Below, piece after piece: positions 35,785 through 43,962 of a stretch of DNA of 64,000 bases. This DNA is from Endozoicomonas elysicola (lineage in GTDB: Bacteria > Pseudomonadota > Gammaproteobacteria > Pseudomonadales > Endozoicomonadaceae). A program made the position numbers and the translations under genes. Under the pieces are notes generated by a model. That model was not told the DNA's origin, did not search any database, and saw only the letters and a program-made list of their open reading frames with translations. The first letter of the stretch is position 1. Every line of letters begins with the position of its first letter. The stretch lies in the NCBI RefSeq assembly GCF_000710775.1, contig NZ_JOJP01000001.1:1255825-1319824 (forward strand). Direction: 5' to 3'.

Positions 35785-37173
35785 ATGTTAAATCTTGATA
35801 TTTCAAACGCAGTTCTGAATCAAAGCTCCTGGAAAAGTGAGTCTGTTGCCAAAAAGCACCGTGGCAGTGATGAGAATACGCCGCCGCCCGATCTATTCAG
35901 GGAGGCGAGCCCATTCAATACTGAGACTCAATACGACCTGGGCTATGAAGTTAATCATAATACCCTCAAAGATGGATTCCGTTTGATTGACTCACATCCT
36001 AGAGTGCTGGAGAACCCTGAAAATAAAATTAGTAATATTGAGCAAGATGAGCTCAGGAAGTTTGAAGAAGGCAAAGCTGAGTTTTTTATAAAGCGTGCAG
36101 GAAGCACAGATCAACAGAGAATGGAGCGGTGGGTTGAGTCAGTTTTAGCTGAAAACCTCGAGTATGCCAGAGACCAGAAAGATAACCCGATCCGTAGGCC
36201 TGATAGTCAGAGGCAGACTAACCCTGTCTTGGAGGCTGGGCCTCACTTCCTTTCTGACAGGGCAGTCAGTTTTGGTTGGCAATATAAAAGCAAGAAAGGA
36301 GAAGATTTCTGTATAGCTGGAAGATTTGAGATCCTTGTTTCCGGCGAGAGGGCGCCTTTTTTCTTTTCCTGTGTTTGTGATGGGCATGGAGGTCAGGAAG
36401 TTGCGCGGCTGGTTCAGGCAGAGATTCCTGCTGTTCTTTCAAAAGCTATGACGCTTTCCTGCAAGAATGGTATTGATCCTGCCAGTGTTTATTATGCTCT
36501 GAACTTAACGTTCGAACATTTGCAGAATCAGGTGGATGAACATATAAAATCAATGCCATTGGCGGTGGTTAAGAAAGGTAAGGGAACTACCGTCAACCTG
36601 ATGGTTCAGGAAGGAAAACATACCTGGTTTGCCAATGCTGGTGATAGCCGTGGTTGCGTCCTGAAACGGGATTTCTCCGGGATTATACAAGCTACTGAAG
36701 ATGCAACCTGCAGTAAGCCAAGGTTTGTTGAAAAAGTTACAAATATGGGCGGGTTTATTGCTCCGAACAAGAAAGTTAATGAGGCAGTTGCTACGCCCTG
36801 CGCTATCGGAACGTACTATATACGAAAGTCAGAATATACTCAGGAGCGGGGATTTATAAAAGTGATTGACCATGAGCCTGCCATTACACGGGTGGTCACT
36901 GGAAAATATCCTTGGGTCGTTCAGGCTTCCGATGGTTTGTGGAATGTGGTGTCCACAGAAGACACTCAAAAGTTGATTCTTAAACATCAGTTGAACAAGC
37001 CTGATTACATTGCCCAAATGCTATTGAAAGAGGCGCACAGCCGGTGGGATAGGGATTTAAAGCGGGTACCTGAATATAAGCGTCGTCCCATAGATGACAT
37101 TACTGTCCAGGTGACCATTTTCTCCACTCCCAAGGTACTCGGCCTGTCGCAGGAAGTAAGTACAGACAACTGA
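35785..37173 (+). CDS. PP2C-type serine/threonine protein phosphatase
   Basis: 462 residues. The PP2C domain (about 160-445) shows the metal-binding motifs in order: CDGHGG with D199, ANAGDSRG with D287 region, ASDGLWNV with D383, and DDITV near the end. A ~130-residue N-terminal extension rich in charged and polar residues precedes it; no signal peptide or TM segment is visible. The extended GHGG and long spacing look more like eukaryotic PP2Cs than like bacterial PrpC. No kinase gene is adjacent. It may act on bacterial or, as a secreted effector, on host proteins; that is speculation. Confidence 0.85.
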   Translation: MLNLDISNAVLNQSSWKSESVAKKHRGSDENTPPPDLFREASPFNTETQYDLGYEVNHNTLKDGFRLIDSHPRVLENPENKISNIEQDELRKFEEGKAEFFIKRAGSTDQQRMERWVESVLAENLEYARDQKDNPIRRPDSQRQTNPVLEAGPHFLSDRAVSFGWQYKSKKGEDFCIAGRFEILVSGERAPFFFSCVCDGHGGQEVARLVQAEIPAVLSKAMTLSCKNGIDPASVYYALNLTFEHLQNQVDEHIKSMPLAVVKKGKGTTVNLMVQEGKHTWFANAGDSRGCVLKRDFSGIIQATEDATCSKPRFVEKVTNMGGFIAPNKKVNEAVATPCAIGTYYIRKSEYTQERGFIKVIDHEPAITRVVTGKYPWVVQASDGLWNVVSTEDTQKLILKHQLNKPDYIAQMLLKEAHSRWDRDLKRVPEYKRRPIDDITVQVTIFSTPKVLGLSQEVSTDN

Positions 37174-37202
37174 TGCCTGTACTATCGGTAACAAACTTCG
37201 AC

Positions 37203-38261
37203 TCACATTAAACCAAAACGGAAAACTGTTTTCTCTTGATAAGTGTCACCCGGGTTCAGCTGAGTGGATGGAAACTCTGGCCTGTTTGGTGAATCCGGAA
37301 AGTGCTGAGTCTCCAGACAGAAACCTGCCCGCATTCCGTACTGAAGGCCTCCCCGAGCAGGCTCGCCTTTCAGGAAGTTGCCTGTGTAGAGCTGCACACC
37401 CGGTTGGGTGGTGAGCACTTCCAGGGTTCGGCCACTTTCTGCCTCTTCTGCCAGTGCGACAGGTTTCAGAGAGTGATCACTGCCTCTTTCCGTCCATATG
37501 ACCCAGTTGTGGTCATATCCCCTGGCCTGTTTCAGCTGGACAAAGTCTTGACCAATATCTTGGCCGATGGGCTTCATGGTGGTGAAGTCCATGGGGGTGT
37601 TGATAACAGGCTCAATCTCGCCATAGGGGATGGAAGTTTCATCAGTAGGTGTGAAATGGCTGCAGTGAAGTTGCAGCTGGTGGCTCAGGCAGTCTTCGCT
37701 GCCGTTAAGGTTGAAATAGGCATGGTTGGTCAGGTTAACCACAGTAGGGGCATCCGTCGTTGCCTGATATTCAATCCCCAGCTCATTCTGGTTATTCAGG
37801 GTGTAGATCACATTGACTTTCAGCGTCCCGGGGTAACCCTCTTCACCATCCTCTGACTCATAATAAAGAGACAGTGTGCAGAGGTTGTCGCTTGTATGAT
37901 GTTCAGCCCGCCAGAGATGATGATCAAAGCCCACCTTGCCACCATGCAGATGATTGGGTGCATCGTTACAGGCCAGCTGAAACCGCTCACCATTCAGTTC
38001 AAATTCACCTCTGGCAATACGGTTGGCATAACGGCCAACAATGGCGCCAAAATAAGCACCTGAGCGTTCATAGTCTGCCACTGAGTCGCAGCCCAGGGTG
38101 ACTTCGCCCAGATCGCCAGCTCTATCCGGAACACGAATGCTCTGGATAATCCCCCCCATGGTCAAAATGGTGACTTCCATGCCTTTCTGGTTACAGAGCC
38201 TGAAAGCATAAACCGGTTCACCGGAGCGATTGGCTCCAAACACTTCCTGAAAAATCTTCAT
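37203..38261 (-). CDS. galM: Aldose 1-epimerase (galactose mutarotase)
   Basis: 352-residue mutarotase converting alpha and beta anomers of aldoses. Active-site histidine motifs NHLHGGKVGFD and TNHAYFNL, and the C-terminal acid region QPGVQLYTGNF with CLETQHFPDSPN, are present and in the usual order. ATG at 38261 gives the family N-terminus; 14 upstream codons in frame show no match. It stands alone and converges with the PP2C gene. Confidence 0.92.
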   Translation of the reverse strand: MKIFQEVFGANRSGEPVYAFRLCNQKGMEVTILTMGGIIQSIRVPDRAGDLGEVTLGCDSVADYERSGAYFGAIVGRYANRIARGEFELNGERFQLACNDAPNHLHGGKVGFDHHLWRAEHHTSDNLCTLSLYYESEDGEEGYPGTLKVNVIYTLNNQNELGIEYQATTDAPTVVNLTNHAYFNLNGSEDCLSHQLQLHCSHFTPTDETSIPYGEIEPVINTPMDFTTMKPIGQDIGQDFVQLKQARGYDHNWVIWTERGSDHSLKPVALAEEAESGRTLEVLTTQPGVQLYTGNFLKGEPARGGLQYGMRAGFCLETQHFPDSPNRPEFPSTQLNPGDTYQEKTVFRFGLM

Positions 38262-38303
38262 AAATACGCCATTGCTCTGGAACACAAGGTCTCCAACATT
38301 CAC

Positions 38304-38639
38304 AAAACGTGGAGTCAGGCTTCGTACGTAAAGAGAAATTTACGTAGTCAGCGGTATCACCAAAGATAGCCATAGTATCCAGAGTTTGTATATCAATTCA
38401 CTGCTTGGGGTCATGGCAGAGGGCCTTCATGGTGTATTCAGTAACCAGAGTTCAAAAAACATCCAGCAGAATTAGCGTTAAGCCTGCAGTTGACGTGGTG
38501 GTGATCGATCGGTACAGGCAGGCTAATCTGGGGAAGGAGGCTCAACTGGTCTGGCCCGGTTTACTTTGCCGGCTGGACCGTACCGACCCATCATGGCGGG
38601 AATAACCGGTCGATATGTCCACTGATTATGCTCCAGCCA
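38304..38639. other. Region between galM and ssrA copy 2
   Basis: 336 bp without a supported gene, ending in the tmRNA copy 2 promoter. Confidence 0.4.
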
Positions 38640-38668
38640 TTGCGACATCGAGCTCAGTGCTCTATAAC
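38640..38668 (+). promoter_or_regulatory. Sigma-70 promoter of ssrA copy 2
   Basis: TTGCGA (38640-38645), exact 17-bp spacer, TATAAC (38663-38668), 10 bp before the mature 5' end. It is closer to consensus than that of copy 1. Confidence 0.75.
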
Positions 38669-38678
38669 TATTAGTTCC

Positions 38679-39084
38679 GGGGGCGATTCGGATTCGACGA
38701 CGGTATCGAACCCTTAGGTGCATGCCGAGGGCGTAGTGGTTCTCGTTAATCAAAACACTACAAACCTATTAGTTGCCAAATCAAGCAACTTCGAAAGCGC
38801 AAACGACGCTGAGTACGCTCAGCTGAAACTTGCTTAATCGTAGCTAAACCCTACGAGCTTTCCAGTCTAACCGGTTCGTTTGCTGGCTGGTATTCAGACT
38901 GTCATCGTAAGCAAACTCGCCACGATCAGCAGGTCTCTGGCTGACGGGCTAAAACTTGTGGGAATCGCATCGCAGAACCCCGACCACTGGGTCGCTGTGG
39001 TGTTAAATCAAAGGTGGATCTAAGCATGTAGAGCCGAAGGCTGAGAGCTGGCGGACGCGGGTTCAAATCCCGCCGCCTCCACCA
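38679..39084 (+). ncRNA. ssrA: Transfer-messenger RNA, copy 2 (element integration site)
   Basis: 406-nt second tmRNA. The acceptor pairs as in copy 1, including G3-U70, and the 5' segment (GGATTCGACGACGGTATCGA) and T-arm are intact, so it should be alanylated by AlaRS. After TTAGTT the resume codon GCC opens a 20-codon tag, AKSSNFESANDAEYAQLKLA, then TAA (38775-38837). The embedded ANDAEYA recalls the usual ANDxxYA tag, preceded by eight extra codons and ending KLA instead of ALAA. It is about 40 nt longer than copy 1. The 3' 26 nt serve as the left attachment core of the 21 kb element. Confidence 0.92.
39059..39084 (+). repeat. attL core: 3' end of ssrA copy 2
   Basis: 26-bp T-arm/acceptor sequence from GGGTTCAAATC to CTCCACCA, repeated exactly at 60160-60185. 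Copy 1 of ssrA differs from it by one base (G for A). Confidence 0.9.
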
Positions 39085-39092
39085 CTATAAAG

Positions 39093-39126
39093 ACCTCGTA
39101 GGTTACTGATCTACGGGGTTTTTTTA
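39093..39126 (+). terminator. Terminator supplied by the element for ssrA copy 2
   Basis: ACCTCGTAG pairs with CTACGGGGT (one T-G pair), then TTTTTT. It lies just inside the element and restores termination of the tmRNA after integration. Confidence 0.7.
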
Positions 39127-40221
39127 TGGCTGAGGGATTGGGCTATTTGTCGAAGTGTCCAAAAAGTGTCCAACTGCTTTGTTGGCATACTTGTCGGAGG
39201 TATGGAGGTTGCACAGTTGGGAGGAAAGCGGGTTGAGTCTGGTGGCATCTTTCAGGTGTTCAGGATCAAACTTTGCATACCTCATGGTCATGGCAATGTC
39301 TGAGTGCCCCAGTATTTTTTGCAGTACCAGGATATTGCCGCCATTCATCATAAAGTGGCTGGCAAAGGTATGCCTTAATACGTGGCTTGCCTGTCCTTTG
39401 GGCAGTTGGATACCGGATCGCTTTAACGCCCTTCTGAACGCGCCTATTGATGACTCAAAGCGTTTGTAGACTTTCAGGTGTGCTGAAATCTCGTCAAACA
39501 ATTGAGAATCTACAGGGATTGAGCGTATCCGCTTACCTTTGGTATTGGAGTACTGAACACGGTAGTCCTTGAAGTGATAAAGCTGCCTGCTTTCGACTTC
39601 TCCCCATCGAGCACCGGTACTCAAACATAAACGAGTGATCAGTCCTACATGGGGGTTACTGCATCCCGTGTCGATGTGGAAAAGCAGTGTTTTGATTTGA
39701 TCATTCGTCAGGTAGGCAAGCTCCGGCTGTTGCGTCTTGATCATCTCGGCTTCTTCCAGAGGGTTGCGATAGCGAATGTCTTTGCTTTTGATCAGCGTGT
39801 TATACATCGCTCTCAGATAGCCCAGATGATTGTTTACGGTTTTATCCGCAATGGGCTTGTCTGTCGCACTCCCAGCCTTCTTGATGTTTTTGTATTCGTG
39901 GAAGTCCTTGATGGTCAATGCACGGGCAATAGGGTTATCAAGAATGTCTGCCATCGCCAGTAAAAGCCGTTTTCTGGGTTCTCCATCGGATAAATCGCAG
40001 CCTTTGGCTTTGTACCAGATGTCGATCAGTTCAGTTAACCGGCGATTGTCAGCGGCTTCGGCCTTCCACGGCTTCCCTTCCTGATATTTGGCTTTGAGAA
40101 AGTCGATGTACTCAATGCATTCCCGTTTTGTCGTGCAGGTTTTTCGGTAACGCCTTCCGTATTTCCCTACCCTGACATCAACTTTCCATAATCCTGATAC
40201 TTTGTCTTTTGTTATGCTCAT
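39124..40221 (-). CDS. int: Tyrosine recombinase / phage integrase
   Basis: 365-residue site-specific recombinase that would insert and excise the element at the tmRNA 3' end. Arm-binding-type N-terminal domain, core-binding SAM-like domain, then the catalytic residues: R in CLSTGARWGEVE, H-x-x-R in SHVLRHTFASHFM, LGHSD, and Y in MTMRYAKFDPEHL. It is the gene nearest attL and its coding end contains the GTGTCCA double repeat. Xer-independent integration of an inovirus by its own integrase is a known alternative to dif use. Confidence 0.95.
   Translation of the reverse strand: MSITKDKVSGLWKVDVRVGKYGRRYRKTCTTKRECIEYIDFLKAKYQEGKPWKAEAADNRRLTELIDIWYKAKGCDLSDGEPRKRLLLAMADILDNPIARALTIKDFHEYKNIKKAGSATDKPIADKTVNNHLGYLRAMYNTLIKSKDIRYRNPLEEAEMIKTQQPELAYLTNDQIKTLLFHIDTGCSNPHVGLITRLCLSTGARWGEVESRQLYHFKDYRVQYSNTKGKRIRSIPVDSQLFDEISAHLKVYKRFESSIGAFRRALKRSGIQLPKGQASHVLRHTFASHFMMNGGNILVLQKILGHSDIAMTMRYAKFDPEHLKDATRLNPLSSQLCNLHTSDKYANKAVGHFLDTSTNSPIPQP
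39155..39172. repeat. Arm-type repeat copy 1
   Basis: GTGTCCAAAAAGTGTCCA, 71 bp inside attL. The identical 18-mer occurs at 57212 and 60038. Probable integrase arm-binding site. Confidence 0.7.
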
Positions 40222-40253
40222 ACAGTTCCTCGCTTTTTGCCTTGTTTTAAAGG

Positions 40254-40586
40254 CTATTCTTTAAGTGGGTTTTTTCTATACGTTCTCCGACGTTTAGATA
40301 TTTCCGTATCTAAATCTTCAATAGATTCAACTTCTTGGGCTAATTGCTTAATTTTCTCCTTCTCTTTTTTGGTGAATTTAATTTCGGCTTTGCCGGTGAT
40401 GAGGTAATTGCTGGCAAATGGGAAAAGAATACAAAGCTGCTCCACCAGGTCAGCCGGTGTGCGCTGTTTTCCAAATTCAATGTTCTCCAGCGATTGCTCT
40501 GAAATTCCACATTTTTGAGCTAATTCCCCTCTGGTTAGACCTTCTAATTTGCGAATTAGTTCGATTCTCTTGTTTATGTTACTCAT
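40254..40586 (-). CDS. XRE/Cro-CI family phage repressor
   Basis: 110 residues with an N-terminal helix-turn-helix (INKRIELIRKLEGLTRGELAQKCGISEQSLENIEFGKQRTPADLVEQLC) and a charged C-terminal tail. It is divergent from the excisionase-like gene and borders a perfect palindrome at 40658-40680, so it is the likely lysogeny repressor, analogous to RstR in CTX phage. Confidence 0.82.
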   Translation of the reverse strand: MSNINKRIELIRKLEGLTRGELAQKCGISEQSLENIEFGKQRTPADLVEQLCILFPFASNYLITGKAEIKFTKKEKEKIKQLAQEVESIEDLDTEISKRRRTYRKNPLKE

Positions 40587-40657
40587 TGATTTTAAACGCC
40601 ATTTTAATTTTTTTAATAAATGTATTTGTATACTGTACGGAAATAAAGTATACCTTC

Positions 40658-40680
40658 TAATCCGTATATATAACGGATTA
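40658..40680. promoter_or_regulatory. Palindromic operator in the divergent phage control region
   Basis: TAATCCGT-ATATATA-ACGGATTA, a perfect 8-bp inverted repeat between the repressor and the excisionase-like gene, set in AT-rich promoter-like sequence. Confidence 0.6.
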
Positions 40681-40729
40681 TATATACATTTGACTAATAC
40701 TATCCTGTTTCATGGAGGAAATGGCAACT

Positions 40730-40951
40730 ATGGAAAACTCTGGATTGTTCCAGACTGCTGAAGGCTTTGCCGCCGATCTTGGTGTGACTGTGCGCACGGT
40801 GGAAAGTTGGATGGAGCGAAATCTCTTACCTACCCAGAAAATCGGCAAGCGCCGATTGATTAACCTCTATCAGATCAAAAAGAATCTTGATGCGGGTGAG
40901 CCAATTAATAAAACGACAATAGCGAAGTTCTTAAAGAAGTCTAAAAAATAA
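40730..40951 (+). CDS. Excisionase/Cro-like helix-turn-helix protein
   Basis: 73 residues from ATG 40730. A MerR/AlpA-like helix-turn-helix is visible (EGFAADLGVTVRTVESWMERNLLPTQKIGKRRLINLYQIKKNL). Upstream ATGs at 40712 and 40721 are possible, but the GGAGG at 40714 suits 40730 best. Either an excision factor or an early activator that opposes the repressor. Confidence 0.65.
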   Translation: MENSGLFQTAEGFAADLGVTVRTVESWMERNLLPTQKIGKRRLINLYQIKKNLDAGEPINKTTIAKFLKKSKK

Positions 40952-41019
40952 CGCCGCGACGTTCAGCATTTCGGTAACTCATTAAAAAATCAAAGTCATT
41001 ACTTTGGTAGGGGAATCTT

Positions 41020-41268
41020 ATGTCTGAAAAAAATAAATCTATGATAGAGGTGTCCGAGCTGTGTAAACAGATTCAATTGATCTGCTACTGCTTGAAGCTT
41101 ATCAGTGATGAGCGGGAACGAATTAAAAAAAGTATTTCCGCATTTAATCAATACACCAGCGATGATGATCGTGGGCTTTGGCTTTCGGAATTGAATGAGT
41201 GTGATCTCAATTATGCAGAGCTGCAACACTGGCTATCGGATTTAATTGCTTCTCTTGGTAATGCATGA
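41020..41268 (+). CDS. Hypothetical inovirus protein
   Basis: 82 residues, helical and charged, with a repeated WLSELNECDLNYAELQHWLSDL pattern. A GGGGAA box precedes it. The stop overlaps the next start (ATGA). No family recognised; its place suggests an early or replication function. Confidence 0.55.
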   Translation: MSEKNKSMIEVSELCKQIQLICYCLKLISDERERIKKSISAFNQYTSDDDRGLWLSELNECDLNYAELQHWLSDLIASLGNA

Positions 41269-41489
41269 GAAGAAGCCAGTCAAAGGTCAAGCCAGGTTGC
41301 AGCCTTCGGGAGCGTCATGATGAAGCAATGGCTAGACTTAAACAGTACGGCCATCATCCACCCTCTCTGCAAATAAAGCACACCACCCGTAATAAGTACT
41401 GGCGGTGTGTTTACCACTGGAATGACCGGAAAGGGGTCATTATTGGCGATGAGCCACCTAACGACACATGGCCAACCCATAACCGATGA
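41265..41489 (+). CDS. Hypothetical small basic inovirus protein
   Basis: 74 residues, very basic and tryptophan-containing (RERHDEAMARLKQYGHHPPSLQIKHTTRNKYWRCVYHW), overlapping the preceding gene. The end touches the large hairpin at 41488. Likely nucleic-acid binding; no family recognised. Confidence 0.5.
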   Translation: MRRSQSKVKPGCSLRERHDEAMARLKQYGHHPPSLQIKHTTRNKYWRCVYHWNDRKGVIIGDEPPNDTWPTHNR

Positions 41490-41608
41490 ATTTTTTTCTT
41501 GAACTGGAATAAGGCAAAGACAGACTTTGATCGCAGTCAAAATCCATTTTGACTGCGAGCGAAGCGATTCGTTTTTGCCTTAAAGGTTCCAGATCAAGAA
41601 AAAAATTC
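41488..41608. other. Multi-hairpin intergenic region, candidate inovirus origin/packaging signal
   Basis: Outer perfect 15-bp stem GAATTTTTTTCTTGA (41488-41502) with TCAAGAAAAAAATTC (41594-41608), then GGAA/TTCC and AAGGCAAA/TTTGCCTT, enclosing a perfect 12-bp hairpin CGCAGTCAAAAT/ATTTTGACTGCG (41532-41557) and a small CGAA/TTCG hairpin. The arrangement resembles the hairpin-rich intergenic region of filamentous phages holding packaging signal and strand origins. Confidence 0.6.
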
Positions 41609-41727
41609 ACCCCGGTTTTTACGCTTTATTACTCATTAACCGGAATTTTATTTTTGCCTATTGTTTTTAATTTTTTTGAGAGCTATAGATTAACAGGCCA
41701 ACTAATCAAGCATGGAGAGCTTAAACA

Positions 41728-42015
41728 ATGTATTCATACGTTAATGCAATGTACCTGGGAATCAAAGTCACCGAATTTGAAACCAGTCGTTATTTAAAAG
41801 TGTTTCTTGCTGTACCTCCCGATCCTGAAAATAAAAACATTTCTGGCCTTGATGTAATGATTTGTTCTGCGGATGTGGAAAACCTTTTCGAGTACGAAAA
41901 GCTCGAACCCAAAAAGAATTATGAGTTTAAAACCAAAATTCAATCCGGTGCACAGAACAAGATCTCCATCAGGGTTGTTGGTATCAAACAAGTGCCTGCT
42001 AAACAGGCTCAGTAA
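41728..42015 (+). CDS. Putative ssDNA-binding protein (gene V-like)
   Basis: 95 residues, mostly beta-strand, basic C-terminal end, no signal or TM segment. It sits directly before the small coat genes, the place of the ssDNA-binding protein (pV) in filamentous phages, and has that size. GGAGAG lies upstream of the ATG. Identity is by position and size more than by motif. Confidence 0.55.
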   Translation: MYSYVNAMYLGIKVTEFETSRYLKVFLAVPPDPENKNISGLDVMICSADVENLFEYEKLEPKKNYEFKTKIQSGAQNKISIRVVGIKQVPAKQAQ

Positions 42016-42227
42016 TGCAACTGCTTCTGTGTGAGGGTTTCAGTTTGGATGCCGAAGGGCGGATTTCCTGCTCTGGTGAGTCTGCAACCATCACACTTGA
42101 AGAGGTGCGGGCGATCCCTGCATCGAATGGGCTGACGAAAGAGCAGGCGGATGGCCTGATCAGTGCCACTCTCCTGACGCTGGTTATCGGTTTCATATTT
42201 GCCCTGATCCTTCGTCAATTACGTTAA
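42015..42227 (+). CDS. Small membrane protein, minor coat-like
   Basis: 70 residues with one TM segment near the C-terminus (LISATLLTLVIGFIFALILRQLR) and a cysteine-containing N-terminal half. The start overlaps the stop of the upstream gene (TAATG). Position before the major coat gene fits a small virion or assembly protein of an inovirus. Confidence 0.6.
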   Translation: MQLLLCEGFSLDAEGRISCSGESATITLEEVRAIPASNGLTKEQADGLISATLLTLVIGFIFALILRQLR

Positions 42228-42250
42228 CCAAAACCACAAGGACGTGAGCT

Positions 42251-42454
42251 ATGAAAAAGCTAAAGCACCTTGGTCTGTTGGTGGCTTCTGCCCTGATGTC
42301 ATCCAGCGTTTTCGCTGCAATTGATATCAGTGCTGCCACTACCGCTCTGACAACTGATGGTTCTGCTGCGATTACCGCCGTTGGAACCGCTCTGGTTGGC
42401 CTGGCGGGAATTGCCGTGGTCTTCAAGTGGGTGAAAGGCGCGATATTCGGCTGA
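42251..42454 (+). CDS. Inovirus major coat protein (pVIII-like)
   Basis: 67-residue precursor: signal peptide (about residues 1-22/23, ending VFAA), an amphipathic acidic start of the mature protein, a TM helix (about 43-60), and the basic C-terminus KWVKGAIFG that contacts DNA. This is the classic pVIII layout, and the strong terminator right after it also matches gene VIII of filamentous phages. Confidence 0.9.
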   Translation: MKKLKHLGLLVASALMSSSVFAAIDISAATTALTTDGSAAITAVGTALVGLAGIAVVFKWVKGAIFG

Positions 42455-42471
42455 CACCTGTTTGTATGGGG

Positions 42472-42497
42472 AATGGGAGGTAATGCCTCCCATTTTT
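42472..42497 (+). terminator. Strong terminator after the major coat gene
   Basis: AATGGGAGG pairs with CCTCCCATT around TAATG and is followed by TTTTT, leading to high coat mRNA levels and lower expression of pIII and beyond. Confidence 0.9.
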
Positions 42498-42545
42498 ACA
42501 ACGACCAGCGATGGTCATGAACAACAACACAGGGATGACAGAAAC

Positions 42546-42617
42546 ATGATGATTCCAGACTATGGATGGTTCTATGTGCTGGTTGTCCTGATGGCTGTCT
42601 GGGTCATGCGGCCATGA
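42546..42617 (+). CDS. 23-residue single-TM minor coat protein (pVII/pIX-like)
   Basis: MMIPDYGWFYVLVVLMAVWV plus three residues, a short hydrophobic peptide overlapping the pIII-like gene by ATGA. Size, one TM span and position between pVIII and pIII equivalents match the tiny end-cap proteins of filamentous phages. Confidence 0.6.
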   Translation: MMIPDYGWFYVLVVLMAVWVMRP

Positions 42618-43936
42618 AACTATTTTTACTGATTATATTTCTATCTACCCTCAGCCTGGACTCTTTCTCTTATCAACAAGGAGCAGCTGACTGTACTTCG
42701 CCGATTGGCCAGACCTATTCCGAAACTTCCGGTTCAACCTATTCGGTTCGTTTGCTGTCCCATGTTCATAATGGCTTAAACCAATATCCAGGCAGCACTC
42801 TATATAACTACTGTGCTCCTGATGATCAGTCTTCAAACTTCACAGCACTCTACAATTTCAGCACAGCGCCTGAGTGTGAGGTGTATGACGAAACGGGTGC
42901 TTGTACTTCTTCCTGTTTATCAGCGAGACCCATCACCAGTTCCACCGATACCCAAACCGCCTGTTTTAACCAGTGCAGCTACACCTCATTAGGCGGCTTT
43001 CGTGACTATGACAATGCACTGGCTCCCATCGCTTATGAATACATTCCGACTGGTGGTGCCTGTACCGGCAATGAAGAAACCACTCAATTAGCGGGTGTCA
43101 GCGAATACACCGAAATCAATGAAGATGAACTGCCTTGTCGTTCTGATGGCAGTACTCAAGTGTGTATCAGTGCTGACCAGACCTGCAAACTGATTAATGG
43201 GGTTCCTGTTTGCATTGATAATGAAACACGGGAAGACCAGTTCAACTGCGGAACCTTTAACGGCGAAGTTGTCTGCTTCGAAAAGAATGCTTACAGCAAC
43301 TGCCAATACGTCAATGGTGAATACCTTTGCACTTACCCTGAAGGTGATGTCGTCGATCCTAACTCTGTTGATCATCCTGCCAATGGTGGCAATGCGAATG
43401 GCAGTACCACGGATGATATTCTCGATCAGCAGGATCTCACGGACAACACACCAGAAGCTCAAAGCGTCCAGCAAATTGTCAAAGAAACGGGTATTCGCCA
43501 GCAGGCCGAAAAACAGGCAGAAAAAGACAATCCCAAATCGGCGTTTTCCGGCTTTGAATGCGATAAAGAAGTGACCTGTTCAGGTGATGCAGTTCAATGC
43601 GCCATTGCTCGAATGGAGAAGAAGCAGCTGTGCCTGTCGGAATTTAACGACAGTGAAATCAGCACCATCATCAGCAGCAATACAAACATGTCTCCATTGG
43701 GAACACTGCCAGGTGACACGTTGGAAGTGCATGTGGACGATTTTCTGGAAACGGACGAATACGTGTCATCGGATAACCAGTGCCCTGACCCTATCGGTTT
43801 CAATGTACTCGGGACTGACTACGACATTGCGCTGAATCCACTCTGTGACCTGGCTTCCTATATTTCCTATTTCATCATTTTTGCCACCTGGTTCTCGATG
43901 TCCGTCGTGTTGGCGAAATCCCTCGGTAATGGATAA
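42614..43936 (+). CDS. Inovirus adsorption protein (pIII-like)
   Basis: 440 residues from ATG 42614: signal peptide (MKLFLLIIFLSTLSLDSFS), a cysteine- and serine/threonine-rich extracellular part with low-complexity linker (about 230-300, rich in D/N/G/Q), a second Cys-rich domain and one C-terminal TM anchor (ISYFIIFATWFSMSVVLA). This is the host-attachment protein at the virion tip. The frame is open further upstream (to 42566) but the signal peptide fixes the start. Receptor unknown. Confidence 0.82.
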   Translation: MKLFLLIIFLSTLSLDSFSYQQGAADCTSPIGQTYSETSGSTYSVRLLSHVHNGLNQYPGSTLYNYCAPDDQSSNFTALYNFSTAPECEVYDETGACTSSCLSARPITSSTDTQTACFNQCSYTSLGGFRDYDNALAPIAYEYIPTGGACTGNEETTQLAGVSEYTEINEDELPCRSDGSTQVCISADQTCKLINGVPVCIDNETREDQFNCGTFNGEVVCFEKNAYSNCQYVNGEYLCTYPEGDVVDPNSVDHPANGGNANGSTTDDILDQQDLTDNTPEAQSVQQIVKETGIRQQAEKQAEKDNPKSAFSGFECDKEVTCSGDAVQCAIARMEKKQLCLSEFNDSEISTIISSNTNMSPLGTLPGDTLEVHVDDFLETDEYVSSDNQCPDPIGFNVLGTDYDIALNPLCDLASYISYFIIFATWFSMSVVLAKSLGNG

Positions 43937-43962
43937 ACGACAAAACGGATAAGGAGCCGATC

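Noticed and set aside
41549-41797. 82-codon plus-strand frame between the hairpin region and the ssDNA-binding gene
   Set aside because: It starts with TTG inside the large hairpin, lacks an RBS and overlaps the next gene by 70 bases.
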